From: Bacteroidota bacterium
GTDB lineage: Bacteria; Bacteroidota; Bacteroidia; Flavobacteriales; Weeksellaceae
NCBI GenBank assembly: GCA_023461035.1
Contig: JAEWOD010000021.1
Location: 1-64,000 of the forward strand
Length of the DNA: 64,000 nt
Direction of reading: 5' to 3'
Position 1 is the stretch's first letter, and the number at the start of each line of letters is the position of its first letter. The notes beneath the pieces are model-generated. The model did no database searches. It was not told where the DNA came from and saw only the letters and a program-made list of their open reading frames with translations. Positions 34,646 through 42,845 of the stretch are shown one piece after another. The position numbers and the translations under genes were made by a program.

Positions 34646-35136
34646 TATTTTAAACAAAATCATAAAATCAAATAAAAAAGATCTAACAAAGAAATTTATT
34701 CTTTAAAACCAATATTAAATGGTAATATGCTATAAAGATTATTTAACGATATAAAAACTTCTTGTTCTAAATTTGAAAGACGAATGAAAAATAAACTATG
34801 TCTAATAATCATTAAAAATATAGCTTCACATTTTTTTACTTCATTTATCACAATTCAAAAAATAATATGAATTTAAAGTCTAAAATATTTATAATTGCTA
34901 TAGGTTTAATAATAGTTTTTCTCTGGAACAAATATGCAATTAAGACTATAATTAAAACAATTATTAGCATGAAAAAAGAATATAATTTTAAAAATCCTCA
35001 TAAAAAACAACTTAGTTTTATTATTAAAAACGAAAAAACAATCCTTAATACATTTAAAGCATTTTATTGGTCTTGTTATCTTTTTTTTGTCATACAAATA
35101 TTGAAAAATTAAAAAAACGTCATACAAAGTCGGCAA
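34628..35136. mobile_element. AT-rich insert of about 0.5 kb splitting the DUF2905 gene
   Basis: The two halves of DUF2905 are separated by about 500 bases of much more AT-rich DNA. The ends look like imperfect inverted repeats: left TTGCCGGAGTTTGT (34628 on) and right, on the other strand, TTGCCGACTTTGT (from 35136), about 18 of 24 matching. Near the right end GTCATACAAA occurs twice (35089, 35119). It carries one small open frame (34867-35112) and no recognisable transposase. The exact junctions and a target duplication are not resolved. Confidence 0.45.
34867..35112 (+). CDS. Small putative membrane protein within the insert
   Basis: An 81-codon frame, very AT-rich. N-terminal hydrophobic helix (KIFIIAIGLIIVFLWNKYA), a basic middle (MKKEYNFKNPHKKQ) and a C-terminal hydrophobic segment (YWSCYLFFVIQIL). 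Its composition differs from neighbouring genes and it lies wholly inside the insert that splits DUF2905. No family is recognised. It may be cargo of the insert or a chance frame in AT-rich DNA. Confidence 0.35.
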   Translation: MNLKSKIFIIAIGLIIVFLWNKYAIKTIIKTIISMKKEYNFKNPHKKQLSFIIKNEKTILNTFKAFYWSCYLFFVIQILKN

Positions 35137-35138
35137 CC

Positions 35139-35252
35139 GATATACATGTGGAAAAAGAAAATTCCGGATTTTATTTCTCCATCACTTCGATGAACATTGT
35201 TTCGGTCGTTCTCTTCGTTATTTTATGGGTAATCCGGAAAATTAATTTTTAA
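35139..35252 (+). pseudogene. 3' part of the split DUF2905 gene
   Basis: The frame reads DIHVEKENSGFYFSITSM, then a hydrophobic helix (NIVSVVLFVILWVIRKINF) and stop. This is the second half of DUF2905 (after the G-R-L-P-G-D-I motif comes F-Y-F-P/S-I-T-S and a second helix). It joins logically to the 5' part at 34535-34630. It has no ATG at its start, so it is not expected to be translated normally. Confidence 0.7.
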
Positions 35253-35333
35253 AATTCGATCTTAATAGGGTTTGGAATCCTGTTATGGCTTTCACGATTA
35301 ATTCTTAAATTCGCAATTCAAAATTTCATTCTT

Positions 35334-36092
35334 TTGCGTTACTTTATAGAATTGGCTTATAACGGAAAAAATTATTTTGGTTGGCAAGTACAACCCAACC
35401 AAATTTCCATACAGGAAGTTGTGGAAAATACCTTTTCTACTTTGCTCAGAGAGAATATTTCCATCACCGGAGCCGGTCGTACCGATACGGGAGTGCATGC
35501 CAAAAAAATGTTTGCCCATTTTGATTTTGACGGGAATTTACCGGAAGATCTGGTACATCGTCTCAATTCTTTTTTACCAAAAGACATAGTGATTTATAAA
35601 ATTCATCCCATGACCGATGAGGCTCATGCAAGATTTGACGCCACTGAGAGAACTTACCATTATTTTGTTCAAAAGGGAAAAGATGCATTCAATTATGATT
35701 TTGCCTGGCAAATACATTTCGAATTGGACATTGAAAAAATGAATCTGGCAGCTCAAATGCTTTTGGGTAAAAAGGATTTCAGCAGTTTTGCCAAAATTCA
35801 TACCGATGTGAAAACGCATATTTGCACAGTGAAATCAGCCGGTTGGGAAATCCAGAAATATCGGGATGGAAACGAATTGAAATTCAACATTACGGCTGAC
35901 CGGTTTTTACGGAATATGGTCAGAGCCATCGTCGGTACTTTGGTGGATGTTGGAAAAGGAAAAATCAGTTTAGAAGAATTTAACACCATCATTGCTCAAA
36001 AAGACCGTAGTTTTGCAAGTGGCTCTGCTCCGGCACATGGCCTTTATTTGGTGGATGTGGAATATCCAAAAACAATTTTTATTGATGAGTGA
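35334..36092 (+). CDS. truA: tRNA pseudouridine synthase A
   Basis: A 252-residue enzyme that makes pseudouridine at positions 38-40 of tRNA anticodon arms. The catalytic Asp51 is in GAGRTDTGVHA; LRNMVRAIVGTLVDVGKGKIS and the N-terminal RYFIELAYNGKNYFGWQ are typical. The start codon appears to be TTG at 35334. The stop overlaps the ABC exporter start by eight bases, so the two are translationally coupled. Confidence 0.96.
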   Translation: MRYFIELAYNGKNYFGWQVQPNQISIQEVVENTFSTLLRENISITGAGRTDTGVHAKKMFAHFDFDGNLPEDLVHRLNSFLPKDIVIYKIHPMTDEAHARFDATERTYHYFVQKGKDAFNYDFAWQIHFELDIEKMNLAAQMLLGKKDFSSFAKIHTDVKTHICTVKSAGWEIQKYRDGNELKFNITADRFLRNMVRAIVGTLVDVGKGKISLEEFNTIIAQKDRSFASGSAPAHGLYLVDVEYPKTIFIDE

Positions 36093-37869
36093 ATCCAATA
36101 AGTTCGATTTCAGCGGATTAAAACGCGTAGTTAAAATTGGAATGAGTTATCGCAGTTTATTTATTGCGGTGGTAATTTTTTCTATTTTGAGTGCGGTGGT
36201 ATCTTCAATTCGCCCTTATTTGGTCGGTACTTCGATTGACAAATACATTTTAATATTTGATAAAAATAATAATCCTTTACCGCCTGATTTGGATGGATTA
36301 GGGATATTCTTGGCATTGTTGAGCGGAATTCTGATTCTGGAAGTCGTATTAAGTTTTTCGGTAATTTATTTGGCCAATAAAATCGCACAGCGTGTCATTC
36401 GATATTTGAGAGTCCGGTTATTTGACCATATCATCAAATTCAAATTGGCTTATTTTGACCGTACTCCCAACGGCGTTCTGGTCACGCGTTCGGTTTCCGA
36501 TATTGAAACGATTGCCGAAATTTTCAATAACGGAATCCTGACGTTAATGGTGGATTCACTGCGAATTATCTTCATCATCAGTATCATGTATTATATGAAC
36601 TGGATGGTAGCTTCGATAGTGATTATCATTCTCCCGCTCATGATTATCATTACCAATTTGTTTCAGAAAGCTTTAAAAAAAGTGTACCAAGCTGAACGAA
36701 CAGTAACCGCCAAATTAAATACCTATGTTCAGGAGCGGCTTAGCGGAATGACCATCGTTCAATTATTCAACCGTGAAGAACAAGAATTTGAAGGGTTTAA
36801 ATCCATCAACAAAGAGCTTAGAACTGCATTTTTAAAGACCAATTTATATTTCGCATTGCTATTTCCGGTTGTAGACATTGTGTCTGCATTGGCGATAGGA
36901 TTATTACTTTGGTTTGGAGGTTTGCGAACTGCAGTTCATGGAGATGTTTCTGTAGGGGAAGTCATGGCGTTTATTTCCTATATCACTATGTTGACCCAGC
37001 CAATGCGTCAAATTGCTGACAGATTTAATTCCATTCAAAGAGGTTTGATAGGTGCTGACCGGGTTTTCAAAATATTGGATGAGGATGAGACTTTACCCAA
37101 TACCGGAACAGAAATTTTAAAAGAAGTCAAGGGAGAAATCCAATTTGAAAATGTGGTATTTTCCTATATAAAAGATAATCCCGTTTTAAAAGGAATTTCC
37201 TTTCAAACTCAACCCGGACAAACCATTGCAATCGTAGGTGCAACCGGAGCCGGAAAATCGACTATCGTTAATCTTCTCAGCCGATTTTATGATATAGATT
37301 CAGGAGACATAAAGATTGACAAAAAAAGTATTTATTCATTGGAAATGAGTAATTTAAGGAGTCATATTGCAGTAGTGCTTCAAGATGTATTTTTATTCAA
37401 TTCTACCATTTATGAAAACATCATTTTAGGGAATGATAAAATTAGTTTGGAACAAGTAGAACAAGCTGCAAAGGAAATCGGGATTCATGAATTCATCATG
37501 AGTCTGCCCAAAGGATATTTATCTGAAGTAAGTGAACGGGGAGCAAGCCTTTCTGTCGGTCAAAGACAGTTAATATCATTTTTACGGGCTTATGTATACA
37601 ATCCTGAAATTTTAGTGCTCGATGAAGCCACTTCTTCAATCGATACGGAATCAGAGACCCTGATACAAGTCGCTACTGAAAAACTAACCAAAGGAAGAAC
37701 TTCTGTTGTCATTGCACACCGTTTGGCAACGATTCAGCAAGCGGATCAAATCATCGTGATGGATGACGGAAAAATAGTGGAAAGAGGAACACATCAAGAA
37801 CTTTTAGATAAAGGAGGTTATTATCATAAACTTTATGAAGTTCAATTTCAAACCAATGAATATAGTTGA
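36085..37869 (+). CDS. ABC transporter, fused permease and ATPase (MsbA/MDR-like)
   Basis: A 594-residue type IV ABC exporter half-transporter. Six transmembrane helices (about 20-325) are followed by an ATPase with Walker A GATGAGKS at 385-392, Q-loop LQDVFLF, signature LSVGQRQ, Walker B ILVLDEATSS and H-loop IAHRL. The signature reads LSVGQ in place of LSGGQ. Such half-transporters dimerise and export lipids or drugs. ATG 36085 (MSESNKFDF) is the likely start; a longer frame from 35992 runs inside truA and is rejected. The substrate is unknown. Confidence 0.93.
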   Translation: MSESNKFDFSGLKRVVKIGMSYRSLFIAVVIFSILSAVVSSIRPYLVGTSIDKYILIFDKNNNPLPPDLDGLGIFLALLSGILILEVVLSFSVIYLANKIAQRVIRYLRVRLFDHIIKFKLAYFDRTPNGVLVTRSVSDIETIAEIFNNGILTLMVDSLRIIFIISIMYYMNWMVASIVIIILPLMIIITNLFQKALKKVYQAERTVTAKLNTYVQERLSGMTIVQLFNREEQEFEGFKSINKELRTAFLKTNLYFALLFPVVDIVSALAIGLLLWFGGLRTAVHGDVSVGEVMAFISYITMLTQPMRQIADRFNSIQRGLIGADRVFKILDEDETLPNTGTEILKEVKGEIQFENVVFSYIKDNPVLKGISFQTQPGQTIAIVGATGAGKSTIVNLLSRFYDIDSGDIKIDKKSIYSLEMSNLRSHIAVVLQDVFLFNSTIYENIILGNDKISLEQVEQAAKEIGIHEFIMSLPKGYLSEVSERGASLSVGQRQLISFLRAYVYNPEILVLDEATSSIDTESETLIQVATEKLTKGRTSVVIAHRLATIQQADQIIVMDDGKIVERGTHQELLDKGGYYHKLYEVQFQTNEYS

Positions 37870-37870
37870 T

Positions 37871-37908
37871 AACTAATTGGTTTAGTTTCAATTTTTTTTT
37901 TAATTTTG
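37871..37908 (+). promoter_or_regulatory. Promoter with a copy of the ArsR-operator half-site
   Basis: TAATTTTG at 37901-37908 is a consensus -7 box with a TTG about 21 bases upstream. Over that -33 region lies AACTAATTGGTT (37871-37882), identical to one arm of the ArsR-operon inverted repeat at 3660-3671. It may be a shared operator or chance. Confidence 0.5.
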
Positions 37909-37936
37909 ATACAATTAAACCGTAAAAAATTAAAAA

Positions 37937-38344
37937 ATGAAAAAACTTTTTTTAGCTATTACCTTAATGGGATTAGTAAGTCTGACTTCATGTAAAAAAG
38001 AAGAGGCAAAAGTTGAGGATGCTACAGAACAAGCAACAGAAGAAGCAACTGCAACAGCTGAAGACGCTGCTGAAGTTGTTGATAACGCTGCTGCTGCCGT
38101 TTCTGACGTTCCACAGTTCAGCAGTCCTGAAATTCAGAAATTTGCTGAAGAATATGCTACTTATTTCAATGAAGTAACTGAAGCTACCAAATCCGGTGAT
38201 GCTGCAAAAATTCAGGAGTTGTCTGCAAAAAGCGTAGAGTGGACTAAAAAAGCGTCTGAATGGACTCAAAAAATGACTGCAGAAGATGCTCAGAAATGGG
38301 TAGAGTGGTCTCAAAAAATCGCTCAAGCTGCTTCAGGACAATAA
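37937..38344 (+). CDS. Ala/Glu-rich lipoprotein of unknown function
   Basis: A 135-residue lipoprotein (MKKLFLAITLMGLVSLTSC, lipobox L-T-S-C). After the Cys comes a repetitive acidic stretch (about 20-50, Ala/Glu/Thr-rich), then a helical domain: VPQFSSPEIQKFAEEYATYFNE...EWTQKMTAEDAQKWVEWSQKIAQAA. The helical domain is shared with the next gene (F-S-S-x-E-I-x-x-F-A-x-E-Y), so the two are tandem paralogues. No known family motif was recognised. A terminator follows. Confidence 0.82.
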   Translation: MKKLFLAITLMGLVSLTSCKKEEAKVEDATEQATEEATATAEDAAEVVDNAAAAVSDVPQFSSPEIQKFAEEYATYFNEVTEATKSGDAAKIQELSAKSVEWTKKASEWTQKMTAEDAQKWVEWSQKIAQAASGQ

Positions 38345-38370
38345 TTCCCGAACATTAAGATTTTTTACAT

Positions 38371-38399
38371 ATCCCGCTCTAGTAGCGGGATTTTTTTTT
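38371..38399 (+). terminator. Terminator between the two paralogous lipoproteins
   Basis: ATCCCGCT, a CTAGT loop and AGCGGGAT, followed by a long T-run. It separates the two genes, so each is probably transcribed on its own. Confidence 0.92.
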
Positions 38400-38433
38400 G
38401 AAATTAATTATATATTTGAGTAAACTGACTAAA

Positions 38434-38769
38434 ATGAAAAATTCATTTCTGATTTTGCTTTTTTCCCTTTCCATTATCCAATGCGCTGCACCACAGTACA
38501 CTGCTGAGGAAAAAGCACTGATTGAAAAATACAATATTCCCCGTTTCAGTTCAGAAGAAATTACCCGTTTCGCTTTGGAATATGTTCAATTTTATGACGA
38601 TATCTCAAAAGCTGCCCAATCCGGTGAGCTGGAAAAAATAGAAATTGCCAAACAAAAAGCACCTGAAATGGCTGAAAGTGCATTAAAAATCACTCAAAAA
38701 ATGAGCCCGAGAGATGTACACAGATGGGTGAATTTTGTAACAGATTTAGCAAAAGCTACTGTTCATTGA
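38434..38769 (+). CDS. Small lipoprotein, paralogue of the preceding gene
   Basis: A 111-residue lipoprotein (MKNSFLILLFSLSIIQC, lipobox I-I-Q-C). The domain IPRFSSEEITRFALEYVQFYDDISKAAQSGELEKIE...KITQKMSPRDVHRWVNFVTDLAKA repeats the pattern of the upstream lipoprotein (SSxEIxxFAxEY, then QKMxxxDxxxWV). It lacks the Ala/Glu-rich linker. The frame is open from 38398, but the ATG at 38434 gives a proper lipoprotein signal and lies after the terminator. Function is unknown. Confidence 0.82.
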   Translation: MKNSFLILLFSLSIIQCAAPQYTAEEKALIEKYNIPRFSSEEITRFALEYVQFYDDISKAAQSGELEKIEIAKQKAPEMAESALKITQKMSPRDVHRWVNFVTDLAKATVH

Positions 38770-38817
38770 TTATTTTAAAGCATTTTCTGTATTTTTGATC
38801 CATTCAATTTCTTATTT

Positions 38818-39843
38818 ATGAAGCTATCATATTTCGCCGTTTTATTGGGATTCAGTTTGTTTTCATTACAATGTTCCTCCCAAAAACCATTGACCAAAGA
38901 AGATTACGACAAAGCTCTTCCTGCTTATATCCAATCCATTCAGCCTGAAAATCTGAAAGATCACCTCTATATTTTTGCCTCAGATGAATTTGAAGGAAGG
39001 GATACCGGTGAGGAAGGTCAGAAAAAAGCGGCAAATTATATCAGGGATTTTTATATAAAAAATAAAATTCAATCACCTGAGAGCCCATATGTAGAAAATT
39101 ATTTTCAAAAAATTCCGGCCAATACTTATCCGAAGATTAAAAAAGACACAGAAAATGTTATGGGTTTTATAGAAGGAAGTGAAAAACCGGATGAAATCCT
39201 CGTGATTTCTGCTCATTATGATCATGTAGGTGTTAACAACGGTGAAATTTACAATGGTGCTGACGATGACGGTTCGGGAAGCGTAGCTATTCTCGAAATT
39301 GCCAAAGCCTTTAAAAAAGCTGAAAAAGAAGGATTTAAACCAAAAAGATCCATTCTTTTTCTGCACGTAACAGCAGAAGAAATCGGGTTGCTTGGTTCTA
39401 AATTTTATACGGATATACAACCTGTTTTTCCGTTAGAAAACACTGTTGCCGACCTGAACACAGATATGATCGGGCGGATAGATGATGCCCACAAAGGAAA
39501 TCCGGGTTATGTTTATTTGATCGGTTCGGACAAATTGAGCACTGAATTGCACAATTTATCAGAAGAAATCAACCAAAAATACATAGGGCTGGAATTGGAT
39601 TATACTTTTAATGATGAAAATGACCCCAATCGTTTTTATTACCGTTCCGACCATTATAATTTCGCCAAAAACAATGTCCCAATCATCTTTTATTTTAATG
39701 GTGTCCATGCCGACTATCACCGACCGACTGACACGCCCGATAAAATCAACTACGAAGCATTGGCAAAAAGAGCACAATTGATCTTTGCCACGGCTTGGGA
39801 ATTGGCCAATCGTGAAAACCGCCCTGCGTTAGATCCAAAATAA
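38818..39843 (+). CDS. M28-family zinc peptidase (lipoprotein)
   Basis: A 341-residue metallopeptidase. Lipoprotein signal (lipobox L-Q-C near residue 19). Zinc-binding motifs of M28 are in order: SAHYDHVG (His, Asp), GADDDGSG (Asp), AEEIGLLGS (Glu pair), DMIG (Asp) and RSDHYNFAKN (His). It removes amino acids from peptides in the periplasm or at the surface. A second M28 peptidase begins at 63008. A terminator follows. Confidence 0.93.
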   Translation: MKLSYFAVLLGFSLFSLQCSSQKPLTKEDYDKALPAYIQSIQPENLKDHLYIFASDEFEGRDTGEEGQKKAANYIRDFYIKNKIQSPESPYVENYFQKIPANTYPKIKKDTENVMGFIEGSEKPDEILVISAHYDHVGVNNGEIYNGADDDGSGSVAILEIAKAFKKAEKEGFKPKRSILFLHVTAEEIGLLGSKFYTDIQPVFPLENTVADLNTDMIGRIDDAHKGNPGYVYLIGSDKLSTELHNLSEEINQKYIGLELDYTFNDENDPNRFYYRSDHYNFAKNNVPIIFYFNGVHADYHRPTDTPDKINYEALAKRAQLIFATAWELANRENRPALDPK

Positions 39844-39848
39844 AAAAA

Positions 39849-39874
39849 CGCATTGTTAAAATGCGCTTTTTTTT
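39849..39874 (+). terminator. Terminator after the M28 peptidase gene
   Basis: CGCATT, a short loop and AATGCG, followed by eight T. Confidence 0.75.
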
Positions 39875-39889
39875 AGAATTAATTTAGGA

Positions 39890-40300
39890 TTAATCTTTTA
39901 TCCACAACAAATCTTTCCATTTCGGATAATAATAGGCAAAGATTAAAACGTTAATCAATAAAGGAATACCTGTTTCTACCAATTCATGCGGACGATTATC
40001 TATGATGGCATGAAATAAAAATATCGTTATGATTACAGGCATCAATAGAATATTTCCAAGCAATCTTGTTTTTGGGAAGACCAGTAACAAACCGCTCAAA
40101 ACTTCCAATGCACCTATGATTTTCATAAACCCGGACTGACAAAGAGCGTCATTCAGATTTCGATAGTGAATAGGTAAAGTACTGGTTTCATCATACACTC
40201 GACAAGGAGGGATGAGGTTCCTAGTAAACCCCTTGTAAATAAAATAAATCCCTAAAACAATGCTCAGGGCAAAAATCAAATAAAATGGAATTTTTTTCAT
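39890..40300 (-). CDS. DoxX-like small membrane protein
   Basis: A 136-residue protein with four hydrophobic segments (FYLIFALSIVLGIYFIYKG, IGALEVLSGLLLVFP, LGNILLMPVIITIFLFHAI, IPLLINVLIFAYYY). The pattern, with a charged loop after helix 1 and ALEVLSGLLLVFPKTRLLGN, resembles DoxX-type membrane proteins. It is the last gene of the porin-imelysin-di-haem group, 21 bases after the di-haem gene stop. The precise function is unknown. Confidence 0.65.
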   Translation of the reverse strand: MKKIPFYLIFALSIVLGIYFIYKGFTRNLIPPCRVYDETSTLPIHYRNLNDALCQSGFMKIIGALEVLSGLLLVFPKTRLLGNILLMPVIITIFLFHAIIDNRPHELVETGIPLLINVLIFAYYYPKWKDLLWIKD

Positions 40301-40321
40301 AGTGTTAAATATTTAGAATTA

Positions 40322-41680
40322 TTATAATGAATTTAAAAATTTCAAAAGATCGCTTCGGTCACTTGCAGAAAGGTTTTTAAAACCGTCTTTTGACGCCTGT
40401 GCCTCTCCTCCATGCCACATGATAGCTTCGGTTAGATTACGGGCTCTTCCGTCATGTAGAAATTCAGTATGCCCGTTCACTATTTGCTGTAAACCTATAC
40501 CCCATAGCGGACGGGTTTTCCATTCTCTGCCATCAGCTTTAAAATCGGGTCGGTTATCCGCAAGGCCTTCCCCCATATCATGCAGCAATAAATCGGTAAA
40601 AGGATAAAAAACTTGATTAGACAAAGCTTGAATTGGCGTAATTCCTGTCCTTTGTTTTGGCACATGACAAGCTGAACAATTTAATTCTTGGAATAGTAAA
40701 TACCCATTGTTTACCTTTTCATCATCCACATCTCTGGCAGCCGGAACAGCAAGTGTTCTGCTATAAAAAACCGTTTGGGAAATAATGGCTTGGGAAAGTT
40801 CAGGGTCATCCTGAAATCCATCTGCATATTCGTCTACCGGGAATACAAAACTCGTCACTCCCATATCTTCATGATAAGCGGAAAGCACCTGCACTTCTAC
40901 TGTGGAAGTATTGGCTTTCCAACCAAATCTGCCTAACTCCTGCATTTGGGTGATGGGATTCCAGACATAATTGGGTTTTCCACTTATTCCGTCACCATTT
41001 GCATCAAATTCGTCTGAATTAGACAAGATATCTGATTCTGAAATAAATTCGAGTAAGCCCAATCCAAAAACAGGTGGTGCAATTCGGGGCGAAATCATTA
41101 AATCGGATGGTAAAGACTGATAAGCATTTGTAAAATAAATTTCCGGCTTCCTCATATACACAGTCGTTCCATCAGCTAAAGTTTCTGTATGCTCAATCCA
41201 ATTCAAATTATAATTGACCTCAGGTTGAAATCCAAAAATAGCATGGTTCTGCGCCTGAATTCCAAATCCCGGAACAGCCAAAGGACCTCCATTTTCTCCG
41301 ATTCCCGAAATGCTAATGCGAACCAACAGACTACTGAAACCATTTACATTTGAAGGAAATCTTCCGCGACCGTCTGAAGGGTGACATTTTATACAGGAAG
41401 AATTGTTATAAACCGGACCAAGTCCCTGATTTAAAGGAGCGGGAGCTGAAACAAAAACCTGTTCAAAATCGGCATCGCCCAATAAATGAAAACTCAATTC
41501 ATTTCCTAACAAATTGGGAGCAGGCGTACTATAAGCGAGATTAGTCATAGAAAAAATCGTCGTTTCGCCGCCTGCATATTCACGTGCCAAATCGATAGGC
41601 ACTCCCGTTTCTACGTCATCGCTTTGACAGGAATAAATCAATGATACAACCGGAAAAATATAACCTAAAACTTTTTTCAT
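40322..41680 (-). CDS. Di-haem cytochrome c family oxidoreductase (DUF1111-like) lipoprotein
   Basis: A 452-residue lipoprotein (ATG 41680; lipobox I-Y-S-C) with two c-type haem-binding motifs: CIKCH in SSCIKCHPSDGRGR and CSACH in LNCSACHVPKQ. The family is the 'thiol oxidoreductase'/di-haem peroxidase-like group that is usually encoded next to imelysin-like proteins. It probably handles electrons at the envelope in the same process as the imelysin protein. A longer ATG at 41698 is possible but gives no better signal. Confidence 0.88.
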   Translation of the reverse strand: MKKVLGYIFPVVSLIYSCQSDDVETGVPIDLAREYAGGETTIFSMTNLAYSTPAPNLLGNELSFHLLGDADFEQVFVSAPAPLNQGLGPVYNNSSCIKCHPSDGRGRFPSNVNGFSSLLVRISISGIGENGGPLAVPGFGIQAQNHAIFGFQPEVNYNLNWIEHTETLADGTTVYMRKPEIYFTNAYQSLPSDLMISPRIAPPVFGLGLLEFISESDILSNSDEFDANGDGISGKPNYVWNPITQMQELGRFGWKANTSTVEVQVLSAYHEDMGVTSFVFPVDEYADGFQDDPELSQAIISQTVFYSRTLAVPAARDVDDEKVNNGYLLFQELNCSACHVPKQRTGITPIQALSNQVFYPFTDLLLHDMGEGLADNRPDFKADGREWKTRPLWGIGLQQIVNGHTEFLHDGRARNLTEAIMWHGGEAQASKDGFKNLSASDRSDLLKFLNSL

Positions 41681-41694
41681 TAAAAAACATAAAA

Positions 41695-41720
41695 CCATTG
41701 GCGAATTAATTCGCCAACGG
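41695..41720 (-). terminator. Perfect 20-base palindrome between imelysin and di-haem genes (attenuator-like)
   Basis: TTGGCGAATT-AATTCGCCAA is a perfect palindrome (41698-41717), extended by a further C-C/G-G pair after a mismatch. It lies 15 bases upstream of the di-haem start codon and is followed on the minus strand by T-rich DNA (TTTTATGTTTTTT). It probably reduces read-through inside the operon. Confidence 0.65.
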
Positions 41721-41743
41721 TAAAATAAATTGAGATGTAATAA

Positions 41744-42823
41744 TTATAGATTGTTAATGAAAGGTTTCAACTCCTGATTCAGCACATCATATAGTTCGAT
41801 TACTTTTTCAATTGCGTTTTCTACAGCCGGTCTGTTATTTTGGATTGCATCTGTAAATGTTCCCGGTATGTTTTCAATTGCAGAAATAGCCGCATCAATT
41901 TTCGCTTTGATTTCTGTATCCAGATCTGAGTTGGAAGAAGCTACGATTTCAGAAAGCCCTAAACCGTTTGAACTGTTATAATCACCTGAATACACATATT
42001 TAATTCCACGAATGTTATCCGCAAAATCCGCTTTTGAATTATTACTGAATCGGGATTCCTCATCTTCCAGAGAGTAAGAGCCGTTATTTCCGTACATTGG
42101 ATCATTCATTTTTCCGTTTCCAACTTCGTCTGCGATAACAGCCATTCCGTCCACAACCTGAAGAAGTGCCGCTTTTTGAGAGCCATAAATACCATTTTGA
42201 GCATTGGCTAAATTAGCAGCAAAGTTTGAACCGGTTGGACTCCAGGCATTATGCAAATCAGTTGTTTGCTGGCTTAGATAATTGGCTGTTGCTTTGATAT
42301 AATCGATTTCTCGGTTTGTTAACTGGCTTGCAGTTTTCTGTCCGTCAATTCCCCAAAGAAGATATTCCAAAGCATGAAAACCTTTTGCGTTGGCATCTTG
42401 ATCAGCAATAAAATCTGTTGTAATCGGAGAAGAACCTCCCAATACTGCATTTACGAATTGCAAATCAATCGGCCATGAATCGATGTTACCGTCTACCCCC
42501 AAACCTTCATCTCCCGCAGGACCATAAAGAGTTGATTCTGAGTTTTCCCAATAAATACGCATCTGAACCCAAGCATTTCTTGCGGCAATTAAAGCATCCT
42601 GATTTCCAATCTGAACAGACGCAGCAGCTGATGCCATTTCCTCACCCTTGGATTTCAATACCTGATAATTTGAAACTACTACATTATTAGCAATGTTTGT
42701 AAGATTTGACGAATAATCAGCTGTTGGCGTAATTACCGCATCATCATCTGAACAAGAAACCAAAAAAGTACCTGACAGAGCTAGTACGAATCCGGCCAAT
42801 TTGAAATTTAGTAAATTTTTCAT
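41744..42823 (-). CDS. Imelysin family protein (iron-regulated, lipoprotein)
   Basis: A 359-residue imelysin-like protein. ATG 42823 (MKNLLNFKLAGFVLALSGTFLVSC) gives a lipoprotein signal with a Cys after V-S; the frame is open further upstream but that part overlaps the porin gene and is rejected. The family's G-x-H-x-x-E motif appears as KGFHALEYLLWG; other features are AARNAWVQMRIYWENSE and DSWPIDLQF. Imelysin-like proteins bind iron and are usually iron-regulated. The gene lies between the porin and the di-haem oxidoreductase. Confidence 0.92.
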   Translation of the reverse strand: MKNLLNFKLAGFVLALSGTFLVSCSDDDAVITPTADYSSNLTNIANNVVVSNYQVLKSKGEEMASAAASVQIGNQDALIAARNAWVQMRIYWENSESTLYGPAGDEGLGVDGNIDSWPIDLQFVNAVLGGSSPITTDFIADQDANAKGFHALEYLLWGIDGQKTASQLTNREIDYIKATANYLSQQTTDLHNAWSPTGSNFAANLANAQNGIYGSQKAALLQVVDGMAVIADEVGNGKMNDPMYGNNGSYSLEDEESRFSNNSKADFADNIRGIKYVYSGDYNSSNGLGLSEIVASSNSDLDTEIKAKIDAAISAIENIPGTFTDAIQNNRPAVENAIEKVIELYDVLNQELKPFINNL

Positions 42824-42845
42824 ATTTCTATTTTTAGTTAATTTT

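Noticed and set aside
35992..36084. N-terminal extension of the ABC transporter
   Set aside because: This segment is inside truA in another frame; the ATG at 36085 overlaps the truA stop by eight bases, the usual sign of coupling.
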